Shown: one piece after another, positions 18,287 through 26,549 of the stretch
Layout of the letters: each line of letters starts with the position of its first letter
How positions within the stretch are numbered: the first letter of the stretch is position 1
The notes under the pieces: generated by a model
Databases searched by the model: none
What the model saw: the letters and a program-made list of their open reading frames with translations, nothing else
What the model was told of the DNA's origin: nothing
Assembly (NCBI RefSeq): GCF_016827605.1
Contig: NZ_JAEPJQ010000005.1
Location: 124,001 to 188,000, forward strand
Direction: 5' to 3'
Source: Hyunsoonleella ulvae
Lineage (GTDB): Bacteria > Bacteroidota > Bacteroidia > Flavobacteriales > Flavobacteriaceae
Length of the DNA stretch: 64,000 nucleotides
Made by a program: the position numbers and the translations under genes

Positions 18287-18775
18287 CTAAAATGCGATTC
18301 CTAAAGTAATACCCCAAACAATACCTGTCGTTGTTTGATTATTAACTGTAGCTAAGCCTAAACCTAAATATGGATTTAATGATATTAGGTCTTCAATTAA
18401 AAATTGATAACCAATTAAGCCATCAATTTCGAAACCAAATGCATTATCTTTTGAACCTGTAAATACATCCCTTTGTTTAGATTCTGCATGAATTGCTAAA
18501 ACCCTAGGACCAATATGAAAGCCAGTTGGAGCTTCTTTAGATATGTAATATCGAGATTGAATGCTCAATCCAAAAATATTAATTCCAGATTCAGTGCCAT
18601 ATCCAACACCTATCTCCATAGCGTTTTTTTCCTTAATATTAAACTCGTAAGATAATTGATAAAAGTTATATTCCGAGATCCCTCCAATATCGGTTTTTAT
18701 GATACCTTTTATATCCTGGGAAAAACTTTTAGATCCAAAAAGTACAATAGAGGTAATAAGTATAAGTTTTTTCAT
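18287..18775 (-). CDS. Outer-membrane beta-barrel protein
   Basis: 162 residues. A signal peptide (about 1-19, SKSFSQ) precedes a barrel domain of alternating strands that ends in GIVWGITLGIAF with a terminal Phe, the usual outer-membrane assembly signal. Not closely similar by eye to the barrel encoded opposite. It lies downstream of lpdA, but the terminator 18791-18823 lies in between, so it is probably transcribed separately. Confidence 0.72.
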   Translation of the reverse strand: MKKLILITSIVLFGSKSFSQDIKGIIKTDIGGISEYNFYQLSYEFNIKEKNAMEIGVGYGTESGINIFGLSIQSRYYISKEAPTGFHIGPRVLAIHAESKQRDVFTGSKDNAFGFEIDGLIGYQFLIEDLISLNPYLGLGLATVNNQTTTGIVWGITLGIAF

Positions 18776-18790
18776 AAACTAAATATAAAC

Positions 18791-18823
18791 AAAAAAAGAA
18801 CCCATATATAATATGGATTCTTT
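18791..18823 (-). terminator. Terminator downstream of lpdA
   Basis: An imperfect stem pairs AAAGAA (18795-18800) plus CCATAT (18802-18807) with ATATGG (18811-18816) plus TTCTTT (18818-18823), with a C/A mismatch. The A run 18791-18797 gives the U tract on the minus-strand transcript. Confidence 0.75.
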
Positions 18824-18884
18824 CTTTCAAAATTATTTTTTTAGGAATGACTTACGAGTCATTAGCAAAAAAAGAATATTTATT

Positions 18885-20261
18885 TTAAATATGAATTACT
18901 TCATCATAAGCAGCAGCAACAGCTTCCATAACTGCTTCACTCATAGTTGGGTGAGGATGTACCGCTTTTAATACTTCATGTCCGGTAGTTTCAAGTTTTC
19001 TACCCAAAACCGCTTCAGCTATCATATCCGTAACACCAGCTCCAATCATGTGGCATCCTAACCACTCACCGTATTTGGCATCAAAAATTACTTTTACAAA
19101 ACCTTCTTTATTACCTCCAGCACTTGCTTTACCAGAAGCAGAGAATGGAAATTTTCCAACCTTAATATCAAAGCCTTTTTCTTTAGCTGCTTTCTCGGTT
19201 AAACCTACACTTGCAATTTCAGGAGTACAATACGTACATCCGGGGATATTACCATAATCTATTGGTTCTACATGATGTCCGGCAATTTTCTCTACACATA
19301 AAATACCTTCAGCAGAAGCAACGTGTGCCAAAGCTTGCCCAGGAGTAACATCTCCAATGGCATAATATCCTGGGATATTGGTTTGGTAGAAATCATTTAC
19401 TAGAATTTTGTCTCTATCAACAACAATCCCAACATCTTCCAATCCGATATTTTCTATGTTTGTTTTAATTCCAACAGCAGATAAAATGATATCAGCCTCT
19501 AAAACCTCTTCTCCTTTTTTCGTTTTTACAGTAGCTTTAACACCTTTTCCTGAAGTGTCAACAGAGGTTACCTCTGCAGAGGTTTTAATATTTATGCCAT
19601 TTTTCTTGAAAGAACGCTCTAATTGTTTAGAAACTTCTTCATCTTCAACAGGTACAATGTTTGGCAAATACTCCACAATAGTTACTTCGGTACCCATAGA
19701 ATTATAAAAATAGGCAAACTCTACACCAATAGCTCCAGAACCAACCACAATCATTTTTTTAGGTTGCTTCTCTAAAGTCATCGCTTGTCTGTAACCAATT
19801 ACCTTTTTACCATCTTGCGGTAAACTTGGCAATTCTCTAGAGCGAGCACCAGTTGCTATGATAATATGGTCTGCAGTATATTCTGTGCCATCAACATCAA
19901 CTTTTTTACCAGGTTTTATTTTTCCGTAGCCCTCAATAACGTCAATCTTGTTTTTCTTCATTAAAAATTGAACGCCTTTACTCATACCATCGGCAACACC
20001 TCTACTACGTTTTACAACGGCATCAAAGTCATGCTCAGCATCTTTAACTTTTAAACCATAATCTTCCGCATGTTTCAGATATTCAAATACTTGAGCAGAT
20101 TTTAATAAGGCTTTAGTTGGAATACATCCCCAATTTAAACAAACGCCTCCAAGACTTTCCTTTTCAACAATAGCAGTTTTAAAACCTAATTGTGATGCTC
20201 TAATAGCTGTTACATAACCCCCAGGACCACTTCCAAGAACTATAATATCGTATTTACTCAT
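18885..20261 (-). CDS. lpdA: Dihydrolipoyl dehydrogenase (E3)
   Basis: 458 residues. This flavoprotein reoxidises dihydrolipoamide in the pyruvate, 2-oxoglutarate and branched-chain dehydrogenase complexes and the glycine system. Seen here: FAD-binding GSGPGGYVTA, the redox disulfide GGVCLNWGCIPTK (Cys41/Cys46), a second GSGAIGVEFA Rossmann motif for NAD, and the C-terminal HPHPTMSE base pair (His437, Glu442). It is a single-gene unit with divergent ndh upstream. A minus-strand TAAATTTG box (20280-20287) lies close to the start. The E1/E2 genes are not in this window. Confidence 0.95.
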   Translation of the reverse strand: MSKYDIIVLGSGPGGYVTAIRASQLGFKTAIVEKESLGGVCLNWGCIPTKALLKSAQVFEYLKHAEDYGLKVKDAEHDFDAVVKRSRGVADGMSKGVQFLMKKNKIDVIEGYGKIKPGKKVDVDGTEYTADHIIIATGARSRELPSLPQDGKKVIGYRQAMTLEKQPKKMIVVGSGAIGVEFAYFYNSMGTEVTIVEYLPNIVPVEDEEVSKQLERSFKKNGINIKTSAEVTSVDTSGKGVKATVKTKKGEEVLEADIILSAVGIKTNIENIGLEDVGIVVDRDKILVNDFYQTNIPGYYAIGDVTPGQALAHVASAEGILCVEKIAGHHVEPIDYGNIPGCTYCTPEIASVGLTEKAAKEKGFDIKVGKFPFSASGKASAGGNKEGFVKVIFDAKYGEWLGCHMIGAGVTDMIAEAVLGRKLETTGHEVLKAVHPHPTMSEAVMEAVAAAYDEVIHI

Positions 20262-20341
20262 GTGTTAAAATTTAAGCTGCAAATTTACAAAATGAAGTTT
20301 GAATAACGAATATAGAAGGGTACTAAATTTGTAACTTTTGC

Positions 20342-20349
20342 TACCTTTG
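20342..20349 (+). promoter_or_regulatory. Candidate -7 box of the NADH dehydrogenase gene
   Basis: TACCTTTG matches TAnnTTTG and lies 19 nt before the ATG. I do not see a TTG at the ideal -33 spacing. Confidence 0.45.
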
Positions 20350-20368
20350 TACAGCAATTTTTATAATT

Positions 20369-21652
20369 ATGAATATACCCAGAACTAGTTTTCCTCGCGT
20401 TGTTATTATTGGCGGAGGTTTTGCAGGCGTTGCCTTAGCCAAAAAATTATCAAAACAAGAAGTTCAGGTAGTATTATTAGACAAACACAATTACCACACA
20501 TTTCAACCACTATTGTACCAAGTATCTACAGGTGGTCTAGAACCAGATTCTATTGCATATCCCATTAGAAAAATATTAAAGGACTTTCCCAACTTTTTTT
20601 TCAGATTAGCCGCTGTTGAAGAAATTAACACTAAGGACAACAAGGTAAAAACCAATATTGGAGATTTAAAATTTGATTATTTAGTAGTAGCATCAGGTTC
20701 TAAAACCAATTTCTTTGGAAATTCTGAGATTGAAAAACACAGTATGGCGATGAAAACCATACCCCAATCTTTAAACTTACGCAGCCTAATTCTTGAAAAT
20801 TTTGAGGATGCGCTTTTAACATCCGATTTAAATGAGCGCAATGCACTGATGAATTTTGTTATAGTAGGGGGAGGGCCAACAGGAGTAGAGCTTGCTGGTG
20901 CTTTGGCAGAAATTAAAAAAGGTATTTTACCAAAAGATTATCCAGATTTGGATACTCGATTAGCACAAATACATATTATCCAAGCGGGAGATTGTATCTT
21001 AAAGGGCATGAGTGCCAAGGCATCACAAAAAGCAGAAGATTTTTTAGAAAAACTAGGCGTTAATATTTGGAAAAATGTGCGAGTAACAGGGTATGATGGT
21101 AAGACAGTGAGTACGGATACAGATTTAACCTTCGAAACCGCTACAGTAGTTTGGGCTGCTGGTGTAAAAGGCGCCACAATTAAAGGGCTAGATGCAGAAG
21201 ATTACGTTACCAGAGGGAACCGTATTACAGTAAACGAATACAATCAAGTACAAGGGTTCAACCACATTTTTGCCATTGGCGATATTGCTTGCATGACTTC
21301 CGATGAACATCCTTACGGCTTACCCATGATGGCACAACCAGCCATACAACAAGGCGAACAGTTGGGGGACAACCTACTTAAACTAATAGAAAACAAACCC
21401 TTAAAACCCTTTACGTATAAAGACAAAGGTGCAATGGCCACCATAGGTAGAAACAAGGCAGTAGTAGATTTAAAAAACTGGAAATTCCAAGGCGTTTTTG
21501 CGTGGTATGTTTGGATGTTTGTACACCTATTTTTCTTAATAGGCTTTAGAAACCGCATGGTAGTATTTGTAAACTGGGTATACAATTATGTGAGGTTTGA
21601 TAGGGAGGCACGGTTAATTATTCGTCCCTTTAAAAGCATACATAAGGAGTAA
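20369..21652 (+). CDS. ndh: Type II NADH:quinone dehydrogenase (NDH-2)
   Basis: 427 residues. A single-subunit flavoenzyme that passes electrons from NADH to menaquinone without pumping protons. The FAD motif VVIIGGGFAGVALAKKL is at about 11-27, the second Rossmann fold GGGPTGVELAGAL at about 168-180, and the FAD-contact FAIGDIA at about 305. An aromatic hydrophobic segment near the C-terminus (FAWYVWMFVHLFFLIGF, about 371-387) is the expected membrane anchor. Divergent from lpdA. A structured GC-rich element lies just downstream. Confidence 0.9.
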   Translation: MNIPRTSFPRVVIIGGGFAGVALAKKLSKQEVQVVLLDKHNYHTFQPLLYQVSTGGLEPDSIAYPIRKILKDFPNFFFRLAAVEEINTKDNKVKTNIGDLKFDYLVVASGSKTNFFGNSEIEKHSMAMKTIPQSLNLRSLILENFEDALLTSDLNERNALMNFVIVGGGPTGVELAGALAEIKKGILPKDYPDLDTRLAQIHIIQAGDCILKGMSAKASQKAEDFLEKLGVNIWKNVRVTGYDGKTVSTDTDLTFETATVVWAAGVKGATIKGLDAEDYVTRGNRITVNEYNQVQGFNHIFAIGDIACMTSDEHPYGLPMMAQPAIQQGEQLGDNLLKLIENKPLKPFTYKDKGAMATIGRNKAVVDLKNWKFQGVFAWYVWMFVHLFFLIGFRNRMVVFVNWVYNYVRFDREARLIIRPFKSIHKE

Positions 21653-21660
21653 TTGTATTT

Positions 21661-21750
21661 GGGCGAGTTGCCAGAAAAATGGCAAACGGGCTTTCACTAG
21701 TCGCTCTCTGCGAGGAGCTCCAACATGCCGTTCAATCCCTCTCGCAGGAG
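21661..21750. repeat. GC-rich stem-loop element (dispersed flavobacterial repeat candidate)
   Basis: A block of markedly higher GC sits between AT-rich flanks. It contains a hairpin TTGCCA (21668-21673) with TGGCAA (21680-21685), a longer stem CTGCGAG (21708-21714) with CTCGCAG (21741-21747), and a GGAGCTCC palindrome inside the second loop (21714-21721). From memory, very similar blocks (a CGGGCTTTCACTA segment followed by TTCAATCCCT) recur between genes across flavobacterial genomes. It may be a mobile REP-like element or a structured RNA. There is only one copy in this window. Confidence 0.55.
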
Positions 21751-21814
21751 ATGCTTGCTAACTACAACCTAAAATTAAGGATATAGATACTTTGCGTAAA
21801 CAAATTCTCTTGAT

Positions 21815-22366
21815 TTAAAGATCATCAGTAAAATGTCTACGTCCCTTAGTTTTACTAAATTTATCAGAATTATACTTTGCAGAACTACCTTTTGGAATTG
21901 AAAGTGAATTCCAGTTTTTACCTTTAATTAATTTGCCTAGATACACTATTTGCCCAACATGGTAAGCATAATGTGCCAACTGTCTATTAATAGCTTCAGT
22001 AACCGTATGCCCTTGATTTCTTATGTAGATAAGTTGCTCTAAATCACTTTTTTTCAAAGGTTTAATAGCATCAAATAAGCAAGTCCAACCTTTATCCCAA
22101 TTGGTAAGCAAATCTGCTTTACTTCTATAAGTATCAATAAATTCCTCATCCCTTTGCCTCCATGTTTTTTCGCCATCCTCAGTCAAAAAATTAGTCCATC
22201 TGCTCAACATATTACCAACCATATGCTTCACAATAACAGAAATAGAGTTAGAATCTTCAACAAACTCCTTTTGCAACTCCTCAAAAGTTAAACCTTTAAA
22301 AGTTTTATCACCCAAGGATTTGTAATACTCAAATTGCTTAATAATACTGGTTAAGTAGCTTTCCAT
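21815..22366 (-). CDS. DUF1572/DinB-like four-helix protein
   Basis: 183 residues, all-helical. The C-terminal stretch INRQLAHYAYHVGQIVYLGKLIKG and the N-terminal IVKHMVGNMLSRW supply histidines at the positions used for metal binding in DinB-fold proteins (His about 68, about 132 and about 136). DUF1572 is the best family match from memory. Related bacillithiol- or glutathione-type transferases use this fold, but no substrate can be assigned. Single gene, no partner nearby. Confidence 0.75.
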   Translation of the reverse strand: MESYLTSIIKQFEYYKSLGDKTFKGLTFEELQKEFVEDSNSISVIVKHMVGNMLSRWTNFLTEDGEKTWRQRDEEFIDTYRSKADLLTNWDKGWTCLFDAIKPLKKSDLEQLIYIRNQGHTVTEAINRQLAHYAYHVGQIVYLGKLIKGKNWNSLSIPKGSSAKYNSDKFSKTKGRRHFTDDL

Positions 22367-22440
22367 AACTCTTTAAAATCTCAATATACAAATACTAAAT
22401 TCCAAAACCTAAATATTGACTATTGGGATTTAAAAGTCAA

Positions 22441-22929
22441 TTATTCTTTTGGAACAAATTTTAGTGACACGCCATTAATACAATGTCGCTTTCCTGTAGT
22501 ATCTCTGGGGCCATCATTAAACACATGCCCTAAATGTCCCCCACAGGTGGCACAATGCTCTTCAGTTCTGGCATAACCCAAATTATAATCAGTAGAGTAG
22601 GCCACGTTACCTTTAATCTCCCTATCAAAACTTGGCCATCCAGTACCAGAATCAAATTTATGCATGCTTTTAAAAAGTGGTGTGTCACATCCCTTACATA
22701 CATATATGCCTTCTTCGTAATTTTTATTTAAAGGGCTTGTAAACGAGCGTTCGGTACCAGCTTCTCTTAATACGTAATATTCTAAATCAGTAAGTTGTGC
22801 TTTCCATTCAGCATCCGTCTTTGTTACTTTGTATGTCTTTTCTGTTTTGGTAGGCTCTCCCTTCTTTTGTGCTAAAGTATTACAACTAAATGTCATCAAA
22901 AAAATCAAGAGCAAGAGTACATGTTTCAT
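22441..22929 (-). CDS. msrB: Peptide-methionine (R)-S-oxide reductase, secreted lipoprotein form
   Basis: 162 residues. It repairs oxidised methionine (R epimer). The zinc site has four cysteines (78, 81, 126, 129), and GTGWPSF and the catalytic RHCIN motif (Cys150) are intact. A lipobox (FLMTFSC, Cys16) predicts anchoring in the cell envelope, so it likely protects periplasmic or outer-membrane proteins. There is no MsrA fusion or neighbour. Confidence 0.93.
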   Translation of the reverse strand: MKHVLLLLIFLMTFSCNTLAQKKGEPTKTEKTYKVTKTDAEWKAQLTDLEYYVLREAGTERSFTSPLNKNYEEGIYVCKGCDTPLFKSMHKFDSGTGWPSFDREIKGNVAYSTDYNLGYARTEEHCATCGGHLGHVFNDGPRDTTGKRHCINGVSLKFVPKE

Positions 22930-23089
22930 AATTCTAATTTTCTATAATCTGTCGGTGTCATTCCTTTAACATAACATTTCTTTTAAATTTTCACGGCGAC
23001 TTACAAATGTATTGTGACCAATAAAAATAAAAAGTGTCTTATTAATATACATTGATTTTGTATTTTTAACTCTAAAATTTAACGGTATT

Positions 23090-23905
23090 ATGAAACGACA
23101 TAAAATTATACTAGGATTTGGAATGGTATTGCTTGTAATAGCATGTGCAACCAATCCATTTACGGGTAAAAAAACTATGGCTTTAGTGCCTAATTCCCAG
23201 TTATTTCCCACCTCTTTTGCGCAGTACAATCAATTTTTAAATGATAATAATGTGGTTACTGGTACTAAGGATTCTGAAATGATTAAGCGTGTTGGCCAGC
23301 GTATAGCCGTAGCTGCTGAGCGTTATTTAAATGCCAACGGACATGAGGGCTACTTAAAAGATTATAAATGGGAATATAATTTAGTGCAAGACGCAACTGT
23401 GAATGCTTGGTGTATGCCAGGAGGCAAAATAGTTTTTTACACTGGTATTTTGCCTATCGCCAAAAATGAAGCTGGAGTGGCAGCCATTATGGGGCATGAA
23501 GTAGCGCATGCATTGGCAAATCATGGTCAGCAACGTATGAGTGCTGGCATTTTACAACAATTAGGAGCTGTAGCAGGGAATGTAGCTATAAAAGACGACC
23601 AAACTAGGGCAATTTTTAATCAAGCCTATGGTATTGGTTCTCAAGTGGGAGTAATGCTGCCTTTTAGTAGAAGTCACGAAACAGAATCAGATCAAATAGG
23701 AATACATCTAATGGCTATTGCAGGTTATAATCCAGACGAAGCTGCGGAATTATGGAAGCGTATGAAAGCTAAAAGTGGAGGACAAGCACCACCAGAATTT
23801 ATGAGTACACATCCATCTAACGATACACGTATCGCTAATCTTACTAAATGGGCACCGGTAGCAAAAGCTGAGGCGAAAAAATATGGTGTTACAACATTTA
23901 GATAA
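23090..23905 (+). CDS. M48 family metallopeptidase lipoprotein (LoiP/YcaL-like)
   Basis: 271 residues. The lipobox LVIACATNPFTGKK (Cys19) starts the common M48 lipoprotein leader. The zinc motif HEVAH is at 136-140, with the third-ligand Glu in SHETESDQIG (about 202), and the end carries the STHPSNDTRI substrate-region motif. Relatives are outer-membrane-facing proteases for misfolded envelope proteins. It ends 36 nt before a terminator that abuts the next gene. Confidence 0.9.
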   Translation: MKRHKIILGFGMVLLVIACATNPFTGKKTMALVPNSQLFPTSFAQYNQFLNDNNVVTGTKDSEMIKRVGQRIAVAAERYLNANGHEGYLKDYKWEYNLVQDATVNAWCMPGGKIVFYTGILPIAKNEAGVAAIMGHEVAHALANHGQQRMSAGILQQLGAVAGNVAIKDDQTRAIFNQAYGIGSQVGVMLPFSRSHETESDQIGIHLMAIAGYNPDEAAELWKRMKAKSGGQAPPEFMSTHPSNDTRIANLTKWAPVAKAEAKKYGVTTFR

Positions 23906-23941
23906 TATTAATATATAGAACAAATTATTTGTTTATTTTAG

Positions 23942-23971
23942 AAGTCACGCAACACAAACGTGACTTTTTTT
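23942..23971 (+). terminator. Terminator abutting the next start codon
   Basis: AAGTCACG (23942-23949) pairs with CGTGACTT (23959-23966) around a 9-nt loop, with a T run to 23971. The ATG of the transporter is the next base (23972). It ends the M48 transcript. Confidence 0.8.
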
Positions 23972-25273
23972 ATGAGCGAACTTAAAAAAGGAAGTAAAAA
24001 GCTACTAAATGCCTGGGCATTTTACGATTGGGCAAACTCGGTTTACACCTTAACTATTGCTTCATCTATATTTCCATTATTTTATTCTAGTTTATTTGAT
24101 TCAAAAGAAGAGCTAGTGACAGCTTTTGGCTTTGAAATGAAACAAACGGTTTTAATCTCTATTGTTACTGCCTTTACATTTTTGGTGGTTTCTTTCCTTT
24201 CTCCATTGCTATCTGGCATTGCTGATTATGTAGGAAATAAAAAGAACTTTATGAAATTCTTTTGCTATATGGGCGGTTTGGGATGTATTGGTTTGTACTT
24301 TTTTGATTTAGACTACATACATACTAGTATTTTGTTTTATTTCATGGGATTATTAGGTTATTGGGGGAGTTTGGTGTTTTACAACTCTTATTTGCCAGAT
24401 ATTGCTTACCCAGAACAACAAGACAGTATAAGTGCCAAAGGATTTGCCTGGGGTTATTTTGGTAGCGTAATATTGCTAATTATAAATTTGGCTATGGTAA
24501 TGTCTCAAGATACAGGGGAAGCTAAAAGAGAGATGATGAGATATTCATTTATAACCGTTGGTTTATGGTGGATTTTATTCAGTCAATACAGTTTTTATCA
24601 TCTACCTAAAGGGAGTTCTAAAGGACATAAAGTCACTAGAGATGTCATATTTAATGGTTTTAAAGAATTAAAGTCAGTTTGGGTTGAACTTAAAGGTAAT
24701 TTGAGGTTAAAACGATATTTAAATGCCTTTTTTGTGTTTAGTATGGCAGTACAAACCATAATGCTAATGGCGGTATATTTTGGTGAGAAAGAAATTTTAT
24801 GGGAAAACGATGAGCAAAAAACCTTTGGTTTAATTATAAGTATTTTGGTCATACAGCTCGTAGCCGTTTTGGGTGCATTTCTTACTTCTAAAATGTCTGA
24901 ACGCTATGGAAACATTAAAGCTTTAATCATCATCAATTTTATATGGATGGGGCTATGTTTTTATGCCTATTTTATGAAAACCCCAATACAGTTTTATGTG
25001 GCAGCTACTATAGTTGGTTTTGTAATGGGTGGTGTGCAATCTTTGGGCAGATCCACATATTCAAAATTTTTGCCAGAAACAGAGGATACCACATCATACT
25101 TCAGCTTTTATGATGTAGCCGAAAAAATAGGAATAGTAATAGGAATGTCAATTTTCGCAGTTGTAGACCAAGTTTATACCATGCGTTCTGCTATTTTGTT
25201 TCTGTTTGTTTTCTTTTTAATTGGTATAGTTCTATTGTTTAGAGTAAATACAAAGGAGAAAATAAACACTTAG
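23972..25273 (+). CDS. UMF1-type MFS transporter (Atg22 family)
   Basis: 433 residues from the ATG at 23972. An in-frame GTG four codons upstream lies in the terminator stem and is unlikely to be the start. The opening LLNAWAFYDWANSVY is the classic first helix of the UMF1/Atg22 family, followed by about 12 membrane helices. The middle loop holds RL-K-rich residues and the second half has GGVQSLGRSTYSKFLP, another family hallmark. Atg22 relatives export amino acids from vacuoles; the bacterial substrate is unknown. The start abuts the upstream T run. Confidence 0.85.
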   Translation: MSELKKGSKKLLNAWAFYDWANSVYTLTIASSIFPLFYSSLFDSKEELVTAFGFEMKQTVLISIVTAFTFLVVSFLSPLLSGIADYVGNKKNFMKFFCYMGGLGCIGLYFFDLDYIHTSILFYFMGLLGYWGSLVFYNSYLPDIAYPEQQDSISAKGFAWGYFGSVILLIINLAMVMSQDTGEAKREMMRYSFITVGLWWILFSQYSFYHLPKGSSKGHKVTRDVIFNGFKELKSVWVELKGNLRLKRYLNAFFVFSMAVQTIMLMAVYFGEKEILWENDEQKTFGLIISILVIQLVAVLGAFLTSKMSERYGNIKALIIINFIWMGLCFYAYFMKTPIQFYVAATIVGFVMGGVQSLGRSTYSKFLPETEDTTSYFSFYDVAEKIGIVIGMSIFAVVDQVYTMRSAILFLFVFFLIGIVLLFRVNTKEKINT

Positions 25274-25355
25274 TCTAAAATCCTTTTTTTTATGAGAAAA
25301 ATCATAGGTAAGTATTGTCTTATTATTACTTTTGATTAATCAAATTTTATTAGCA

Positions 25356-26438
25356 ATGCAACTTACCAAACACGTTTTTCTTTTACTTTCCTTATGTGCA
25401 ACTTTGGTTATTATCTCTTGTAACATAGAGCCTTTTGAAGGGGAGGTAAATGGGCAAACAAATAGTGACAAACCTGCTTCTTGTGAAGAAGCTATACTAA
25501 ATACTGCTAGTGCAGCACAAGCTTTTGCCGAAGTATCTTCTTCAAGTGAAAATTATCAAAATTTATGTAACGTTTATAAAACTGCACTAGAAAACCAGAT
25601 AGAACTATGTGGAGATGAAGGGGGTATAATACAAATTATAGTTAATAGTTTAAGCTGTGGAGAGCAATTAAGTGATTGTGATATTGCTAAATCTGAAGTA
25701 ACTCAAGCTAAAGAAGCATTTGATAATGCTGATAATGAAAATTACGTTACCCTCTGCAATTCTTATAAAAGTGCCCTACAAGAACAAATCAATTTATGTG
25801 GAACTAATAATGATGAATTATCATCAATAATAAATAGTCTAGGAGATTGTGAAAATGATAACTCTACTGGCTCTAATACCTGCAATAATTTACAAATGTT
25901 TGACATTTTTGGGTTACCAATTACCTCTTGTAATTATAGTATTTATGAAAGCCTAACTATAGATAAGATTTACATGGATGTTGAAACCTATTTTACAGAT
26001 GTTGACAGCGATGGGGTAAATGATCATTACAGTAAGATATTCTATATTACTGATGGAATAATCTCATTAGACAATGAAAACAAAATTGTCTCTATTAATG
26101 AGCAGACATACTTATTAGAATTAGAAATTAATTATAAAGGAACACAAAATTCTCAAAAGATAATACCTGGTTTATTTGAATTTATACCTTCCAATGGATC
26201 ATATTTTGGCGGAGGTTATTTTGGAGATCAAGGTTGTAATGATGGTTTTCTTTTATGTGATAAAAGAAATATAATTTTTAATGGAGTAGTAAGCATTAGT
26301 ATTGAAGAAGATGGTATCTATAACTTTTGTTTTGATTCTGTTATTGACTTATTTGATTCTCGCATTAGTAGTGAAGATTTACCTTGCTATAAATCTAATT
26401 ATACAGGAGAAATTATTCCAATTAAAGTAGGAAACTAA
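25356..26438 (+). CDS. Lipoprotein with duplicated cysteine-bearing module
   Basis: 360 residues from the ATG at 25356. A lipobox (LVIISCN) lies near residue 20. Two tandem helical modules of about 60 residues follow (about 42-105 and 107-165). Each begins with C..A.., has an LCN.YK.AL..QI.LCG core and ends with I..SL..C. The second half is a beta-rich domain with a DVDSDGVND calcium-loop-like motif and scattered cysteines. Not recognised as a named family. It converges on the beta-repeat gene through the 85-bp repeat copy A. Confidence 0.7.
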   Translation: MQLTKHVFLLLSLCATLVIISCNIEPFEGEVNGQTNSDKPASCEEAILNTASAAQAFAEVSSSSENYQNLCNVYKTALENQIELCGDEGGIIQIIVNSLSCGEQLSDCDIAKSEVTQAKEAFDNADNENYVTLCNSYKSALQEQINLCGTNNDELSSIINSLGDCENDNSTGSNTCNNLQMFDIFGLPITSCNYSIYESLTIDKIYMDVETYFTDVDSDGVNDHYSKIFYITDGIISLDNENKIVSINEQTYLLELEINYKGTQNSQKIIPGLFEFIPSNGSYFGGGYFGDQGCNDGFLLCDKRNIIFNGVVSISIEEDGIYNFCFDSVIDLFDSRISSEDLPCYKSNYTGEIIPIKVGN

Positions 26439-26456
26439 AAAAAGAGAAGGTTGTAT

Positions 26457-26541
26457 AAAAAGCCTACAATCTTGAAATTAGATGTAGGCTTAATATTTAT
26501 AAAAAAGTTTGTTTAAGACTCTGTAGGCTTTTCGGCCTTTT
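26457..26541. repeat. Direct repeat copy A: displaced clpC 3' end plus terminator
   Basis: 81 of 85 bases match 28826-28910. It includes, on the minus strand, the last eight codons of clpC (KAEKPTES) plus stop and the following hairpin. All three differences inside these codons are synonymous. The hairpin (26462-26489, A run before it) also acts as the terminator of the sigma/anti-sigma/beta-repeat operon. It behaves like a leftover attachment site or a displaced gene end. Confidence 0.85.
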
Positions 26542-26549
26542 TCCACTCT

